Source: DASSWG01 sp041689995 (lineage in GTDB: Bacteria > Bacteroidota > Bacteroidia > Flavobacteriales > Flavobacteriaceae). Taken from it: a stretch of 10,335 bases of DNA. The stretch covers positions 1 to 10,335 of the forward strand of contig JBDNFD010000015.1 in the NCBI GenBank assembly GCA_041689995.1, given 5' to 3'. Shown piece by piece: positions 1 through 5,850 of the stretch. The translations under genes and the position numbers were made by a program. Positions within the stretch are counted from its first letter, which is position 1; the number at the start of each line of letters is the position of its first letter. Under the pieces are notes generated by a model. That model did not search any database. It was not told the DNA's origin and saw only the letters and a program-made list of their open reading frames with translations.

Positions 1-132
1 AACCTATCATTTGACTGAATATCGGCTGTCCGAAAAAAATAGTGCTTTTACCCATAGTTGAATTTTTGGTCAGAGATTAATTCTTCTATATACGAAAAAA
101 GCCTCAATAATTGAGGCTTTTTTTATCGGACA
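1..132. mobile_element. Probable right-hand end of an inserted element abutting truncated hsdR
   Basis: The hsdR-like reading frame becomes recognisable only after about position 133. Immediately before it lies CGGACA (127-132), whose reverse complement TGTCCG occurs at 27-32 followed by an A-run, so 27-132 is bounded by short inverted repeats. A frame entering from the left edge ends at TGA 59-61 with residues TYHLTEYRLSEKNSAFTHS; it could be the tail of a transposase, but I do not recognise it. Two readings fit: the right end of an IS whose transposase lies outside the window, or a ~106-bp non-autonomous insertion. No target duplication is visible because the left flank is only 26 bases. 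The inverted repeats are short and could be chance. Confidence 0.3.
95..124. terminator. Strong rho-independent terminator, probably bidirectional
   Basis: A perfect 7-bp stem GCCTCAA / TTGAGGC (101-107 and 111-117) with a TAA loop is preceded by six A and followed by seven T. The A-run extends the stem and supplies a U-tract in both directions, so it could stop transcription on either strand. It would isolate the hsdR remnant and downstream genes from transcription entering from the left. Confidence 0.75.
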
Positions 133-546
133 CTAATAATTCAGAATGAAATATTTGATAAGCCAAACGAATATTTCAATATGGAGAAACTCCGAAAAGC
201 TGCCAAAATAGACCGTAAAGTTTCCATACGGGAAATGGTAGAAAAGGTGTTCGGTATTATTCCAAAGTTTAAATCAAAAGACGAATTGCTGGAAGAGGAA
301 TTTGATAAATTCATTTCCATCTATCCACCCGAAGAAGATATAAACATCCGTGCCCTTAAATATTTCTTTAAGGCATACATTGTAGATCAAGATATACGTA
401 AAATCATAGAAACCAAAGACTTTCACGCCTTACAGACCAATCCGACTCTTACTATTTTACAATTTAAAAATGTTGCACCGAAGTATAGAGAGACTATTCC
501 TGGGTATGTAAAAGATTACGTGAAATTAGAGCAGTTTGCAGCTTAA
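133..546 (+). pseudogene. hsdR: C-terminal fragment of type I restriction endonuclease subunit R (EcoEI-type HsdR)
   Basis: About 137 codons remain, ending at TAA 544-546. The text matches the C-terminal helical region of EcoEI-type HsdR proteins, which helps hold the R subunit in the R2M2S complex: an opening FDKPNEYFNMEKLRKAA, then KIDRKVSIREMVEKVFG, and a closing IPGYVKDYVKLEQF. The N-terminal nuclease (PD-(D/E)XK) and the two RecA-like translocase domains are absent, since full HsdR is roughly 800-1000 residues. The frame is open back to a TGA at 112-114, but family-like sequence starts only after the inverted repeat at 127-132, so an insertion appears to have removed the rest. An ATG at 181 could give a 121-residue product, but it lies inside the conserved domain and probably is not the original start. 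The order R then MS is normal for type I loci. No catalytic activity is expected from this piece. Confidence 0.75.
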
Positions 547-585
547 TAGAAACGTCACCCGTCCCGTGACCGTCACCTGTCATCC

Positions 586-608
586 GTCACCCTGAACTCG
601 TTTCAGGG
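586..608 (-). repeat. REP-like palindrome, copy 1 (upstream of the GIY-YIG gene)
   Basis: CCCTGAA (590-596) pairs with TTCAGGG (602-608) around a 5-base loop, preceded by GTCA. Read on the minus strand it has the same design as the two copies after the GIY-YIG gene: 7-8 bp stem, loop ACRAG, stem ending TTCAG. It is therefore inverted relative to them. The stretch just before it (552-590) is a run of GTCAC/GTCAT-rich short iterations. Confidence 0.7.
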
Positions 609-615
609 CAGGGTC

Positions 616-651
616 TGTATAATGAAACGAGCAAATGTATAATGAAACAAG
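616..651 (+). repeat. 20-bp-spaced direct repeat overlapping the GIY-YIG start codon
   Basis: TGTATAATGAAAC occurs at 616-628 and again at 636-648, exactly 20 bp apart. The second copy contains the ATG of the GIY-YIG gene. Each copy carries the nonamer TGAAACRAG (623-631 and 643-651) found at the heart of the flanking palindromes, so these look like half-sites of the same repeat. Two turns of helix between them would suit a dimeric binding protein, which is inference only. Confidence 0.6.
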
Positions 652-998
652 GCTTTGTATATATAGTCAGTAACAAGAATAGAACAACCCTCTACATTGG
701 GGTTACCAGTAACCTGAAGCGTAGAATACTCGAACATAAAAGTGGTCACGGTTCGGTATTTACTTCAAGGTATAATTTAACAGATTTGGTTTATTTTGAA
801 CAAATCAGTGGAATGCAAACAGCAATTAACCGAGAGAAACAATTAAAGAGGTGGCACAAAGACTGGAAATGGAACCTAATAAAAGAAGGTAATCCTGAGC
901 TAAAGGATTTAGCGGAGGATTGGTATACTCCAGAAGAGATAGTTGAATATAGAAAGATGCTGAAACAAGTTCAGCATGACCATCATAAAAAGAGTTGA
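642..998 (+). CDS. GIY-YIG family nuclease, small single-domain type
   Basis: The 118-residue product carries the GIY-YIG nuclease fold. It shows FVYIV at 5-9 (the GIY strand), YIG at 18-20, the catalytic-type arginine in LKRRI (26-29), EH at 31-32 and the metal-binding glutamate in NREKQLKRWH (E65). The family body normally stops soon after DLAEDWY (89-95). Here it runs on by 23 residues, and RKMLKQVQHD (104-113) is simply the translated palindromic repeat, so the tail is probably acquired and not functional. The TGA lies inside the second downstream repeat copy. Such proteins are frequent in Bacteroidota but their substrate is not settled. The gene sits between the hsdR tail and hsdMS, interrupting a typical type I order, and is flanked by inverted repeat copies, suggesting that it arrived as a unit. 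Start 642 gives MKQGFVYI, the usual N-terminus. Confidence 0.87.
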   Translation: MKQGFVYIVSNKNRTTLYIGVTSNLKRRILEHKSGHGSVFTSRYNLTDLVYFEQISGMQTAINREKQLKRWHKDWKWNLIKEGNPELKDLAEDWYTPEEIVEYRKMLKQVQHDHHKKS

Positions 999-1032
999 AC
1001 ATAGAAAGATGCTGAAACAAGTTCAGCATGAC
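942..1032 (+). repeat. REP-like palindrome copies 2 and 3 in a tandem 39-bp duplication
   Basis: Positions 942-980 and 994-1032 are 39-bp direct repeats with a single mismatch (T948 versus C1000), 52 bp apart. Each holds a perfect palindrome ATGCTGAA / TTCAGCAT (957-964 with 970-977; 1009-1016 with 1022-1029) around the loop ACAAG, followed by GAC. Copy 2 is translated as the C-terminus of the GIY-YIG protein, and copy 3 contains its TGA stop (996-998) and forms the leader of hsdMS. The near identity implies recent duplication. Confidence 0.85.
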
Positions 1033-1053
1033 GTAAACGTAGGATAATAAAGA

Positions 1054-3522
1054 ATGTTAGATACAATAACGAAGAGAAGAATAGACGACTGCCGTGACAT
1101 ATTGGTAGGGAAACTACCAGACCCAAAGGCTCAAATTGAACAGATTACCATTGGTTTAATCTATAAGTTCATGGACGACATGGACAAAGAGGCAATACAG
1201 TTGGGTGGCAATGCCAAATTCTTTTCAGGAGATTATAAAAAATACAGTTGGGATAGTCTTTTTGATACCAAGGTTACAGCGGTAGAAATGCTACGCTTGT
1301 ATTCCGAGGCAATTGAGAGCATGGAAAAGAACCCTAACATCCCCCAATTGTTTCGGGATATATTCAACAATGCCTATTTGCCATACCGCGACCCAGAAAC
1401 CCTAAAGCTATTTTTAAAAACCATTGGGGAGTTTGAATATACCCATAGCGAAAAACTTGGCGATGCCTTTGAATATTTGTTATCCGTGATGGGTTCTCAG
1501 GGCGATGCTGGTCAGTTCCGTACGCCACGCCACATTATTGACTTTTTGGTAGCAGCTGTAGACCCCAGCAAGAACGATACTATTTTAGACCCTGCTTGCG
1601 GAACTGCTGGATTCTTGATTTCAGCTTTTAAGCACATTAAGGAAAGGAACAAAAACAGCCTAACCCCAGACGAGCGTAAAAAGCTTATCCAAAACTTTGT
1701 AGGCTATGATATTTCGCCGGATATGGTACGCTTAAGCTTGGTAAACTTATACTTACACGGCTTTTCAGACCCATATATTACAGAGTATGATACTTTGAGC
1801 AGTGAAGAGCGCTGGAATGAAAACTTTGATGTCATCCTTGCCAATCCACCCTTTATGAGCCCGAAGGGAGGCATACGACCTCATAAAAAATTTACCATTA
1901 GCAGCAACCGTAGTGAAGTGTTGTTTGTAGATTATATAGCAGAGCATCTCAACCCAAAAGGTCGTGCTGGCATTATTGTGCCAGAGGGCGTTATTTTCCA
2001 AAGTGGAAAAGCCTATAAAGAACTGCGCAAAATGCTCGTGGATAATTATTTATATGCTGTAGTCAGTTTGCCCTCAGGAGTTTTTAACCCTTATAGCGGT
2101 GTAAAGACTTCTATATTGTTAATGGACAAACAACTGGCAAAAACCACTAAAGAAATCCTATTTATAAAAATAGAAAATGATGGTTTTGGATTGGGCGCAC
2201 AGCGCAATGCCGTAAAAGGAGGGCAGTTGGCGGAAGCTCTTGAAACTATAAGGAGTTTTCAAAATAATAAGTATGTGAGTTCGAGCGCAGTCGAGAACGC
2301 TCACGCCGTCTCTAAAACCGAAATAGTCAAAAATGGAGATTATAATTTAAGTGGTGAACGGTATAAAATCAGCCAAGATTTATCCAGAATAAAATTTGAG
2401 ATTGTTTCTATTGGTAACGTTTTTAAAACATCTTCTGGTGGTACACCTTTGAAAAAGCACGAAAAATATTATCAAAATGGAACAGTCCCATGGCTTCGAA
2501 GTGGGGAAGTAGCGCAGGGATATATTAATTCAGCAGAAATTTATATAACTGAAGAAGCATTAAAAAATTCATCTGCTAAAATGTTCCCTAAAAATTCTGT
2601 ATTGGTTGCAATGTATGGTGCGACGGCAGGGCAAGTTGGTATCTTAAAATTTGAAGCATCAACAAATCAGGCAATCTGTGCTATTCTACCAAACAAAAAA
2701 GCAATTCCTGAATACATTTATTTAATTCTCAAATCACAAAAAGAGTATTTAATTTCTCTTAGTGGCGGTGGAGCACAACCAAATATATCCCAAACGATTA
2801 TTCGGGATTTGAAAATCCCCCTCCCACCATTATCCATCCAAGAAGAAATAGTAGCCGAAATAGAAGGCTATCAAAAAATAATAGATGGCGCAAGAATGGT
2901 TGTAGAAAACTATAAGCCTAATATTGATATTGAGCCGGGGTGGGAGATGTTGGAGTTGGGAGGTTTGGCAAAGAATCTCGATGGAAAAAGAGTTCCTATT
3001 ACAAAATCTGACAGGACAGAAGGCAAATATCCATATTATGGGGCATCAGGTATAGTAGATTATGTTTCTGATTTTATTTTTGATGAAGATATTTTACTTA
3101 TTTCAGAAGATGGAGCTAACTTATTAGCAAGAGTAACTCCTATTGCATTTTCGGTTTCTGGCAAAGTATGGGTAAACAACCACGCACATGTTCTTAGATT
3201 TGAAAAATTTGAAACTCAGAAATTTGTTGAATACTACTTGAATTCAATATCATTAGAGCGTTTTATAACTGGTTCTGCACAACCCAAACTCAATCAAAAG
3301 GCTCTTAATTCAATACCAATTCCATTTCCAAAGCTTGAGGTACAAAAGAAGATAGTTGCACAAATCGAAAATGAACAGGCTTTGGTTAATGCTAGTAGGG
3401 AGCTTGTTGAAATTCTTGAGCAAAAGATAAGAGATAGGATTGCTAAGGTTTGGGGTGAGGAAAAAGAACAAGTGTCAGATGGCTTGGCTATGGCTGCGGA
3501 GGAAGGTGCTACTTATAATTAA
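1054..3522 (+). CDS. Type I restriction-modification HsdM-HsdS fusion (N6-adenine methylase plus specificity subunit)
   Basis: The 822-residue protein joins the two subunits that methylate adenine at a bipartite site. The HsdM half has an N-terminal helical region (1-150), GQFRTP (153-158), the SAM-binding motif DPACGTAGFL (179-188), the catalytic motif NPPF (264-267, gamma class) and GDYNLSGERY (428-437). The HsdS half follows without a break. Target recognition domain 1 is at about 445-590, and a conserved spacer helix begins PPLSIQEEIVAEIE (591-604). Target recognition domain 2 is at about 628-758, and a second spacer helix begins with LEVQKKIVAQIE (761-772). The two spacer helices resemble each other, as expected for HsdS pseudo-symmetry. 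A fused M-S still needs HsdR for cleavage, and the only R sequence here is a C-terminal scrap, so a methylation-only role is likely. A palindromic repeat-like stretch encodes about residues 408-417 in the linker. All motifs look intact. Confidence 0.93.
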   Translation: MLDTITKRRIDDCRDILVGKLPDPKAQIEQITIGLIYKFMDDMDKEAIQLGGNAKFFSGDYKKYSWDSLFDTKVTAVEMLRLYSEAIESMEKNPNIPQLFRDIFNNAYLPYRDPETLKLFLKTIGEFEYTHSEKLGDAFEYLLSVMGSQGDAGQFRTPRHIIDFLVAAVDPSKNDTILDPACGTAGFLISAFKHIKERNKNSLTPDERKKLIQNFVGYDISPDMVRLSLVNLYLHGFSDPYITEYDTLSSEERWNENFDVILANPPFMSPKGGIRPHKKFTISSNRSEVLFVDYIAEHLNPKGRAGIIVPEGVIFQSGKAYKELRKMLVDNYLYAVVSLPSGVFNPYSGVKTSILLMDKQLAKTTKEILFIKIENDGFGLGAQRNAVKGGQLAEALETIRSFQNNKYVSSSAVENAHAVSKTEIVKNGDYNLSGERYKISQDLSRIKFEIVSIGNVFKTSSGGTPLKKHEKYYQNGTVPWLRSGEVAQGYINSAEIYITEEALKNSSAKMFPKNSVLVAMYGATAGQVGILKFEASTNQAICAILPNKKAIPEYIYLILKSQKEYLISLSGGGAQPNISQTIIRDLKIPLPPLSIQEEIVAEIEGYQKIIDGARMVVENYKPNIDIEPGWEMLELGGLAKNLDGKRVPITKSDRTEGKYPYYGASGIVDYVSDFIFDEDILLISEDGANLLARVTPIAFSVSGKVWVNNHAHVLRFEKFETQKFVEYYLNSISLERFITGSAQPKLNQKALNSIPIPFPKLEVQKKIVAQIENEQALVNASRELVEILEQKIRDRIAKVWGEEKEQVSDGLAMAAEEGATYN
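2277..2302. repeat. Possible REP-like repeat inserted in frame in the HsdM-HsdS linker
   Basis: GAGCG (2282-2286) pairs with CGCTC (2298-2302), and TCGA occurs at 2281-2284 and 2291-2294. The strand-reversed core CTCGACTGCGCTCGA resembles a dispersed repeat common in flavobacterial genomes. It is GC-rich against an AT-rich gene and encodes roughly SSSAVENA, a serine/alanine stretch not expected at this point of HsdM. The similarity to known repeats is from memory only. Confidence 0.35.
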
Positions 3523-3526
3523 AAAG

Positions 3527-3682
3527 ATGGATATTGATAAAAGCCAGCTGCCTATAATCTATAAAGACCTTTTCGATCCGTCCTTTAATTCAAAGAATTC
3601 TCTTTTGTTGCATTTTGAGAGAACTAGAAAAGAACTAGTGATAAATATTGAAAAATATTTGGGGATTGTAGAGAAATATTGA
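3527..3682 (+). CDS. Small hypothetical protein, 51 residues, in the hsdMS operon
   Basis: The ATG lies four bases after the hsdMS stop and is preceded by AAAAAG, which suggests translational coupling. The product, starting MDIDKSQLPIIYKDLFDP, is soluble and charged, with no signal peptide or membrane segment. The second half (ERTRKELVINIEKYLGIVEKY) looks like an amphipathic helix. I recognise no family. The frame stays open 87 bases further upstream inside hsdMS, but starting there would give an unlikely basic leader, so 3527 is preferred. It may be a small accessory protein of the RM locus, or it may not be expressed. Confidence 0.5.
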   Translation: MDIDKSQLPIIYKDLFDPSFNSKNSLLLHFERTRKELVINIEKYLGIVEKY

Positions 3683-3725
3683 GTAGAAGCTTTTCCTGTA
3701 TTTAAAGTATTAAAATTTAAATGAG

Positions 3726-4274
3726 ATGGTTATTACATTAAGTATCATAATAGTTCTTCTTCTAATTGTTATTTACTATTTATATACTCAAAACCGACGC
3801 CCTGCACACTGGCCGAGCGAAGAGGTGTCAAAAAAAGTAGTGGAAGAACATGAGGAAGAACAAATGGAGGATCAAACCTTTGAATCCATTTACGATGTTT
3901 TAAAAAATAAAAAAGTAACAAAGAGCGATGTGATCCACATAATAAATATTTCGCTCGGAAGGAGGGAATTGTCAAATGCAAACACTAATTTTTCCAGTTT
4001 AAACAAGGCAAAACCTGTTTGGTGGTTTGATATACTTCCTGAAAAATTCTCAGAAGATCTCCATTTAATCCTAGGGAAAGAAGAAGGATTTATTTGGATA
4101 ACGATACCAAAAGATGCTGTAACCGATGTAAATAAAGTTTTCCGAGTACGTGATGATAATGGTCGTGTTCAATTAGTTATATCTTCAGAACCCGGAGTTT
4201 ATTATTTGAGGGATATTGCTAGTGGAGCAAGCGGTTTTAATTTTGAGCAATACGTAGAAAAAATATTTGATTAA
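3726..4274 (+). CDS. Membrane-anchored protein of unknown function
   Basis: The 182-residue protein has one hydrophobic helix at residues 2-20 (VITLSIIIVLLLIVIYYLY) with no cleavage site or lipobox, so it should stay anchored. Basic residues follow the helix (QNRRPAHW), which by the positive-inside rule puts the rest in the cytoplasm. An acidic, probably helical linker (EEVSKKVVEEHEEEQMED, 32-49) leads to a compact mixed domain at 55-182 with WWFDILP (98-104) and GFIWITIP (120-127). I recognise no family for this domain. It lies 43 bp after the 51-codon ORF on the same strand as hsdMS and converges on the PLD-like gene, so it may belong to the RM operon. A start at 3721 in another frame is closed almost at once, so 3726 is the natural choice. 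Confidence 0.75.
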   Translation: MVITLSIIIVLLLIVIYYLYTQNRRPAHWPSEEVSKKVVEEHEEEQMEDQTFESIYDVLKNKKVTKSDVIHIINISLGRRELSNANTNFSSLNKAKPVWWFDILPEKFSEDLHLILGKEEGFIWITIPKDAVTDVNKVFRVRDDNGRVQLVISSEPGVYYLRDIASGASGFNFEQYVEKIFD

Positions 4275-4317
4275 CAGGAGATTTATAATCAACTTTAAAA
4301 TCCAATACCCCATTTGT

Positions 4318-5202
4318 TTATAAAATAGGATTCCTCATAGAGGTTTTTCCATAAGATGGTTTTCCTGTTTTATGACAGTATTTTTCTCCAAAATCCGTAT
4401 TTTTATATTCATTCCATTTCTTCCAAGCTTCTCTAATCATTGGCTGTTTTGGATTAAACTTTATCTTTTCACCGGTTCTAATACAAAATCCATAAGCTTG
4501 GGTTTTAAACACTTTTCTTGAAGGAATCTTTCTTTCAGCAACTTCTCTTTCAGGTCTTTGGTTTGAATTTGAATTTAATTCTAATTCCTCAGGGAAATCG
4601 CGTAATCTTTTCCCATTTGATTTTTTGTTTTTTGAGAAACCATAGAATTCTTCCGTTGAGTCAAAAAGAATATCTGATTTCACATAGTTTTTTCCCATGT
4701 TTATAATCATTCTTTTATTCTCGTAAACTGGTCGTTTGATAAAGACAATTTCATTCTGTTCCGCTATTTCCATACACTCGTTCCAAGCCTCACTATCGGC
4801 AGATTGTGAGAATCTGTTTATTAAGCTTTGTTTGGAGAAAACTCCAAATTCTATATTGTTAACGAATGAATAATCATAAAGGTTAATAGAAGTGATTACT
4901 CCCTGTTTTTCATTTCCATAATATTTGGCGTGTAGTTTCGGAACATATATAATACTGACATTAGGGAATTTTTTAAAATAATCAAAATCAACTTTATTCA
5001 TACTTCGTTTGACATCCTTTTCATTTTTTCCAAATACTAAAAGAAGGTGAAGTTTAGGATCATTTTTGTGTTTGTCAAATAACTTTTTAAAATAATCATC
5101 AAGTTTAATATATGGAGAAACTATTAGCAGTACGTCTTTAGCATCCCAAATAATATCATAAACGGCAGTTTCTAATTCCTTGCCAGTTACAAATTTGCTC
5201 AT
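4318..5202 (-). CDS. Phospholipase D-like (single HKD) nuclease with cysteine-bearing C-terminal module
   Basis: The 294-residue protein begins with a PLD-like fold (about 5-155): VLLIVSPYIKL (24-34), a basic middle and the active-site segment LHAKYYGNEKQGVITSINLY, in which H91, K93, S105, N107 and downstream E118 fit the HxK(x)n-S/N motif. There is only one HKD copy, so a catalytic site would need a homodimer, as in Nuc/BfiI-type nucleases. A polar, repeat-poor linker (about 190-232) is followed by a tail with two similar elements, CIRTG (240-244) and CHKTGK (276-281), probably a small zinc-binding or treble-clef-like module. Only two cysteines are present, so metal binding is uncertain. There is no signal peptide, so it should be cytoplasmic. 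It sits next to an RM locus and could be a defence nuclease. The start MSKFVTG is the only sensible upstream ATG. Confidence 0.88.
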   Translation of the reverse strand: MSKFVTGKELETAVYDIIWDAKDVLLIVSPYIKLDDYFKKLFDKHKNDPKLHLLLVFGKNEKDVKRSMNKVDFDYFKKFPNVSIIYVPKLHAKYYGNEKQGVITSINLYDYSFVNNIEFGVFSKQSLINRFSQSADSEAWNECMEIAEQNEIVFIKRPVYENKRMIINMGKNYVKSDILFDSTEEFYGFSKNKKSNGKRLRDFPEELELNSNSNQRPEREVAERKIPSRKVFKTQAYGFCIRTGEKIKFNPKQPMIREAWKKWNEYKNTDFGEKYCHKTGKPSYGKTSMRNPIL

Positions 5203-5241
5203 TTTTTCTATGTTGTTAAGTTGCTGTAAATTGGTTGGACA

Positions 5242-5281
5242 TCAGGCAAGATATATGACCTGAATACACCTTCGCAAGATA
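5242..5281 (-). promoter_or_regulatory. Possible promoter/operator region of the PLD-like gene
   Basis: Read on the minus strand, TATCTTGC occurs twice (complement of 5246-5253 and 5274-5281), 28 bp apart and 40-80 bp before the PLD-like start codon. TCAGG (5242-5246) and CCTGA (5259-5263) form a small inverted repeat. TATCTTG resembles the Bacteroidota -7 element TAnnTTTG but is one base short. The support is weak. Confidence 0.2.
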
Positions 5282-5396
5282 AAAATTTATGTTAAAAAAA
5301 ACAAGAAAGTGGAAAAGGATAAACAGCGACTTCACACACCAAAAAAATACAACGGATTATCTCATGATTCAAAGCAAAATTAAACCATGGTTTTGC

Positions 5397-5404
5397 TATA
5401 TTTG
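5397..5404 (+). promoter_or_regulatory. Putative -7 element of the tRNA-Leu promoter
   Basis: TATATTTG is an exact fit to the Bacteroidota -7 consensus TAnnTTTG and ends 22 bases before the tRNA. No clear TTG-type -33 element is seen at the expected spacing. Confidence 0.45.
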
Positions 5405-5426
5405 CAGCCGCATAAAAGCAAATTCC

Positions 5427-5510
5427 GCCCGGATGCTGGAATTGGTAGACAGGCATGGTTGAGGGCCATGTGTTCATTAGAGCGTGCGGGTTCAAGTCCC
5501 GCTTCGGGTA
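5427..5510 (+). tRNA. tRNA-Leu (anticodon GAG)
   Basis: This is an 84-base class II tRNA. The acceptor stem GCCCGGA pairs with TTCGGGT (5503-5509) with two wobble pairs, and the discriminator is A5510. The D-loop contains AATTGGTAGAC. The anticodon stem CATGG/CCATG encloses the loop TTGAGGG, giving anticodon GAG at 5461-5463. A long variable arm TGTTCATTAGAGCGT follows, which is diagnostic of Leu/Ser, and the T-arm is GCGGG TTCAAGT CCCGC. CCA is not encoded; CTA follows A73. It decodes CUC/CUU leucine codons. A TATATTTG promoter element precedes it and a GC-rich hairpin plus T-run follows 17 bases later. Confidence 0.97.
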
Positions 5511-5527
5511 CTATTCAATCTAAATTT

Positions 5528-5558
5528 CCCCGATGGTCGGTCGGATCGCGGGGTTTTT
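5528..5558 (+). terminator. Rho-independent terminator of tRNA-Leu
   Basis: CCCCG (5528-5532) pairs with CGGGG (5549-5553), with partial extension by GAT/ATC inside, and TTTTT follows at 5554-5558. It stands just after the tRNA and would end its transcript. From here to 5728 I see no gene; the stretch is T-rich, with a weak GACTT/AAGTC hairpin near 5660. Confidence 0.7.
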
Positions 5559-5728
5559 ATTGAATTCTGAAATTCTTTTTCTTCAAGTTTTTTCTTTTCG
5601 GCTTTTCGATAATTTTTCTTATTTTTATGCTGTAAAAACCAAACCTATTTAGCACAAGCTGACTTCAAAAAAGTCATCCAAAAGTTAAAGGGAACTGAAA
5701 ATCCGATTAATAAATAATAGCGTGATTT

Positions 5729-5830
5729 ATGGAAAAGTCAAAGTATAAATGGAAAGGAATCTATACGCTTGTCTTGCTTTTCAATGCGTTATATATTATA
5801 TTATTCTGGCTTTTTATGAACCATTTTTAG
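5729..5830 (+). CDS. Small single-pass membrane protein, 33 residues
   Basis: ATG at 5729 to TAG at 5828-5830 encodes a peptide starting MEKSKYKWKGIYTLVLLFNA and ending LFMNHF. A basic N-terminus (three Lys plus a KWK cluster) is followed by one hydrophobic helix at about residues 11-30, so the N-terminus should face the cytoplasm. Similar tiny proteins with a KYKWKGIYTLVL-type opening are, as far as I recall, recurrent next to housekeeping genes in flavobacteria, and their function is unknown. It converges on smpB with 20 bases between stop codons. No clear ribosome binding site is seen, which is usual for this group. Confidence 0.6.
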   Translation: MEKSKYKWKGIYTLVLLFNALYIILFWLFMNHF

Positions 5831-5850
5831 GTCAAAAACGGCAAAATCAA

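Noticed and set aside
826..1029. Minus-strand frame over the GIY-YIG gene
   Set aside because: It overlaps the GIY-YIG gene, and its N-terminus is only the reverse translation of the palindromic repeats.
942..1032. Start of a CRISPR array
   Set aside because: There are only two 39-bp units with a 13-bp gap, the repeat is a palindrome also found inverted upstream, and no cas genes are present.
3440..3682. 80-codon version of the small ORF after hsdMS
   Set aside because: Its first 29 codons lie out of frame inside hsdMS and read as a basic leader with no sense; the internal ATG at 3527 is a better start.
5292..5495. 67-codon minus-strand frame across the tRNA-Leu gene
   Set aside because: It is antisense to a clear tRNA and its promoter, and the translation has no recognisable features.
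5427..5510. tRNA-Leu as integration site of a genomic island
   Set aside because: The defence genes lie on the 5' side of the tRNA, while tRNA-targeting integrases use the 3' end. No integrase or direct repeat of the tRNA 3' end is seen, and housekeeping smpB follows.
5573..5728. Short open frame ending QKLKGTENPINK before the 33-residue ORF
   Set aside because: It has no start codon before the upstream stop and no recognisable similarity, so it was left unannotated.
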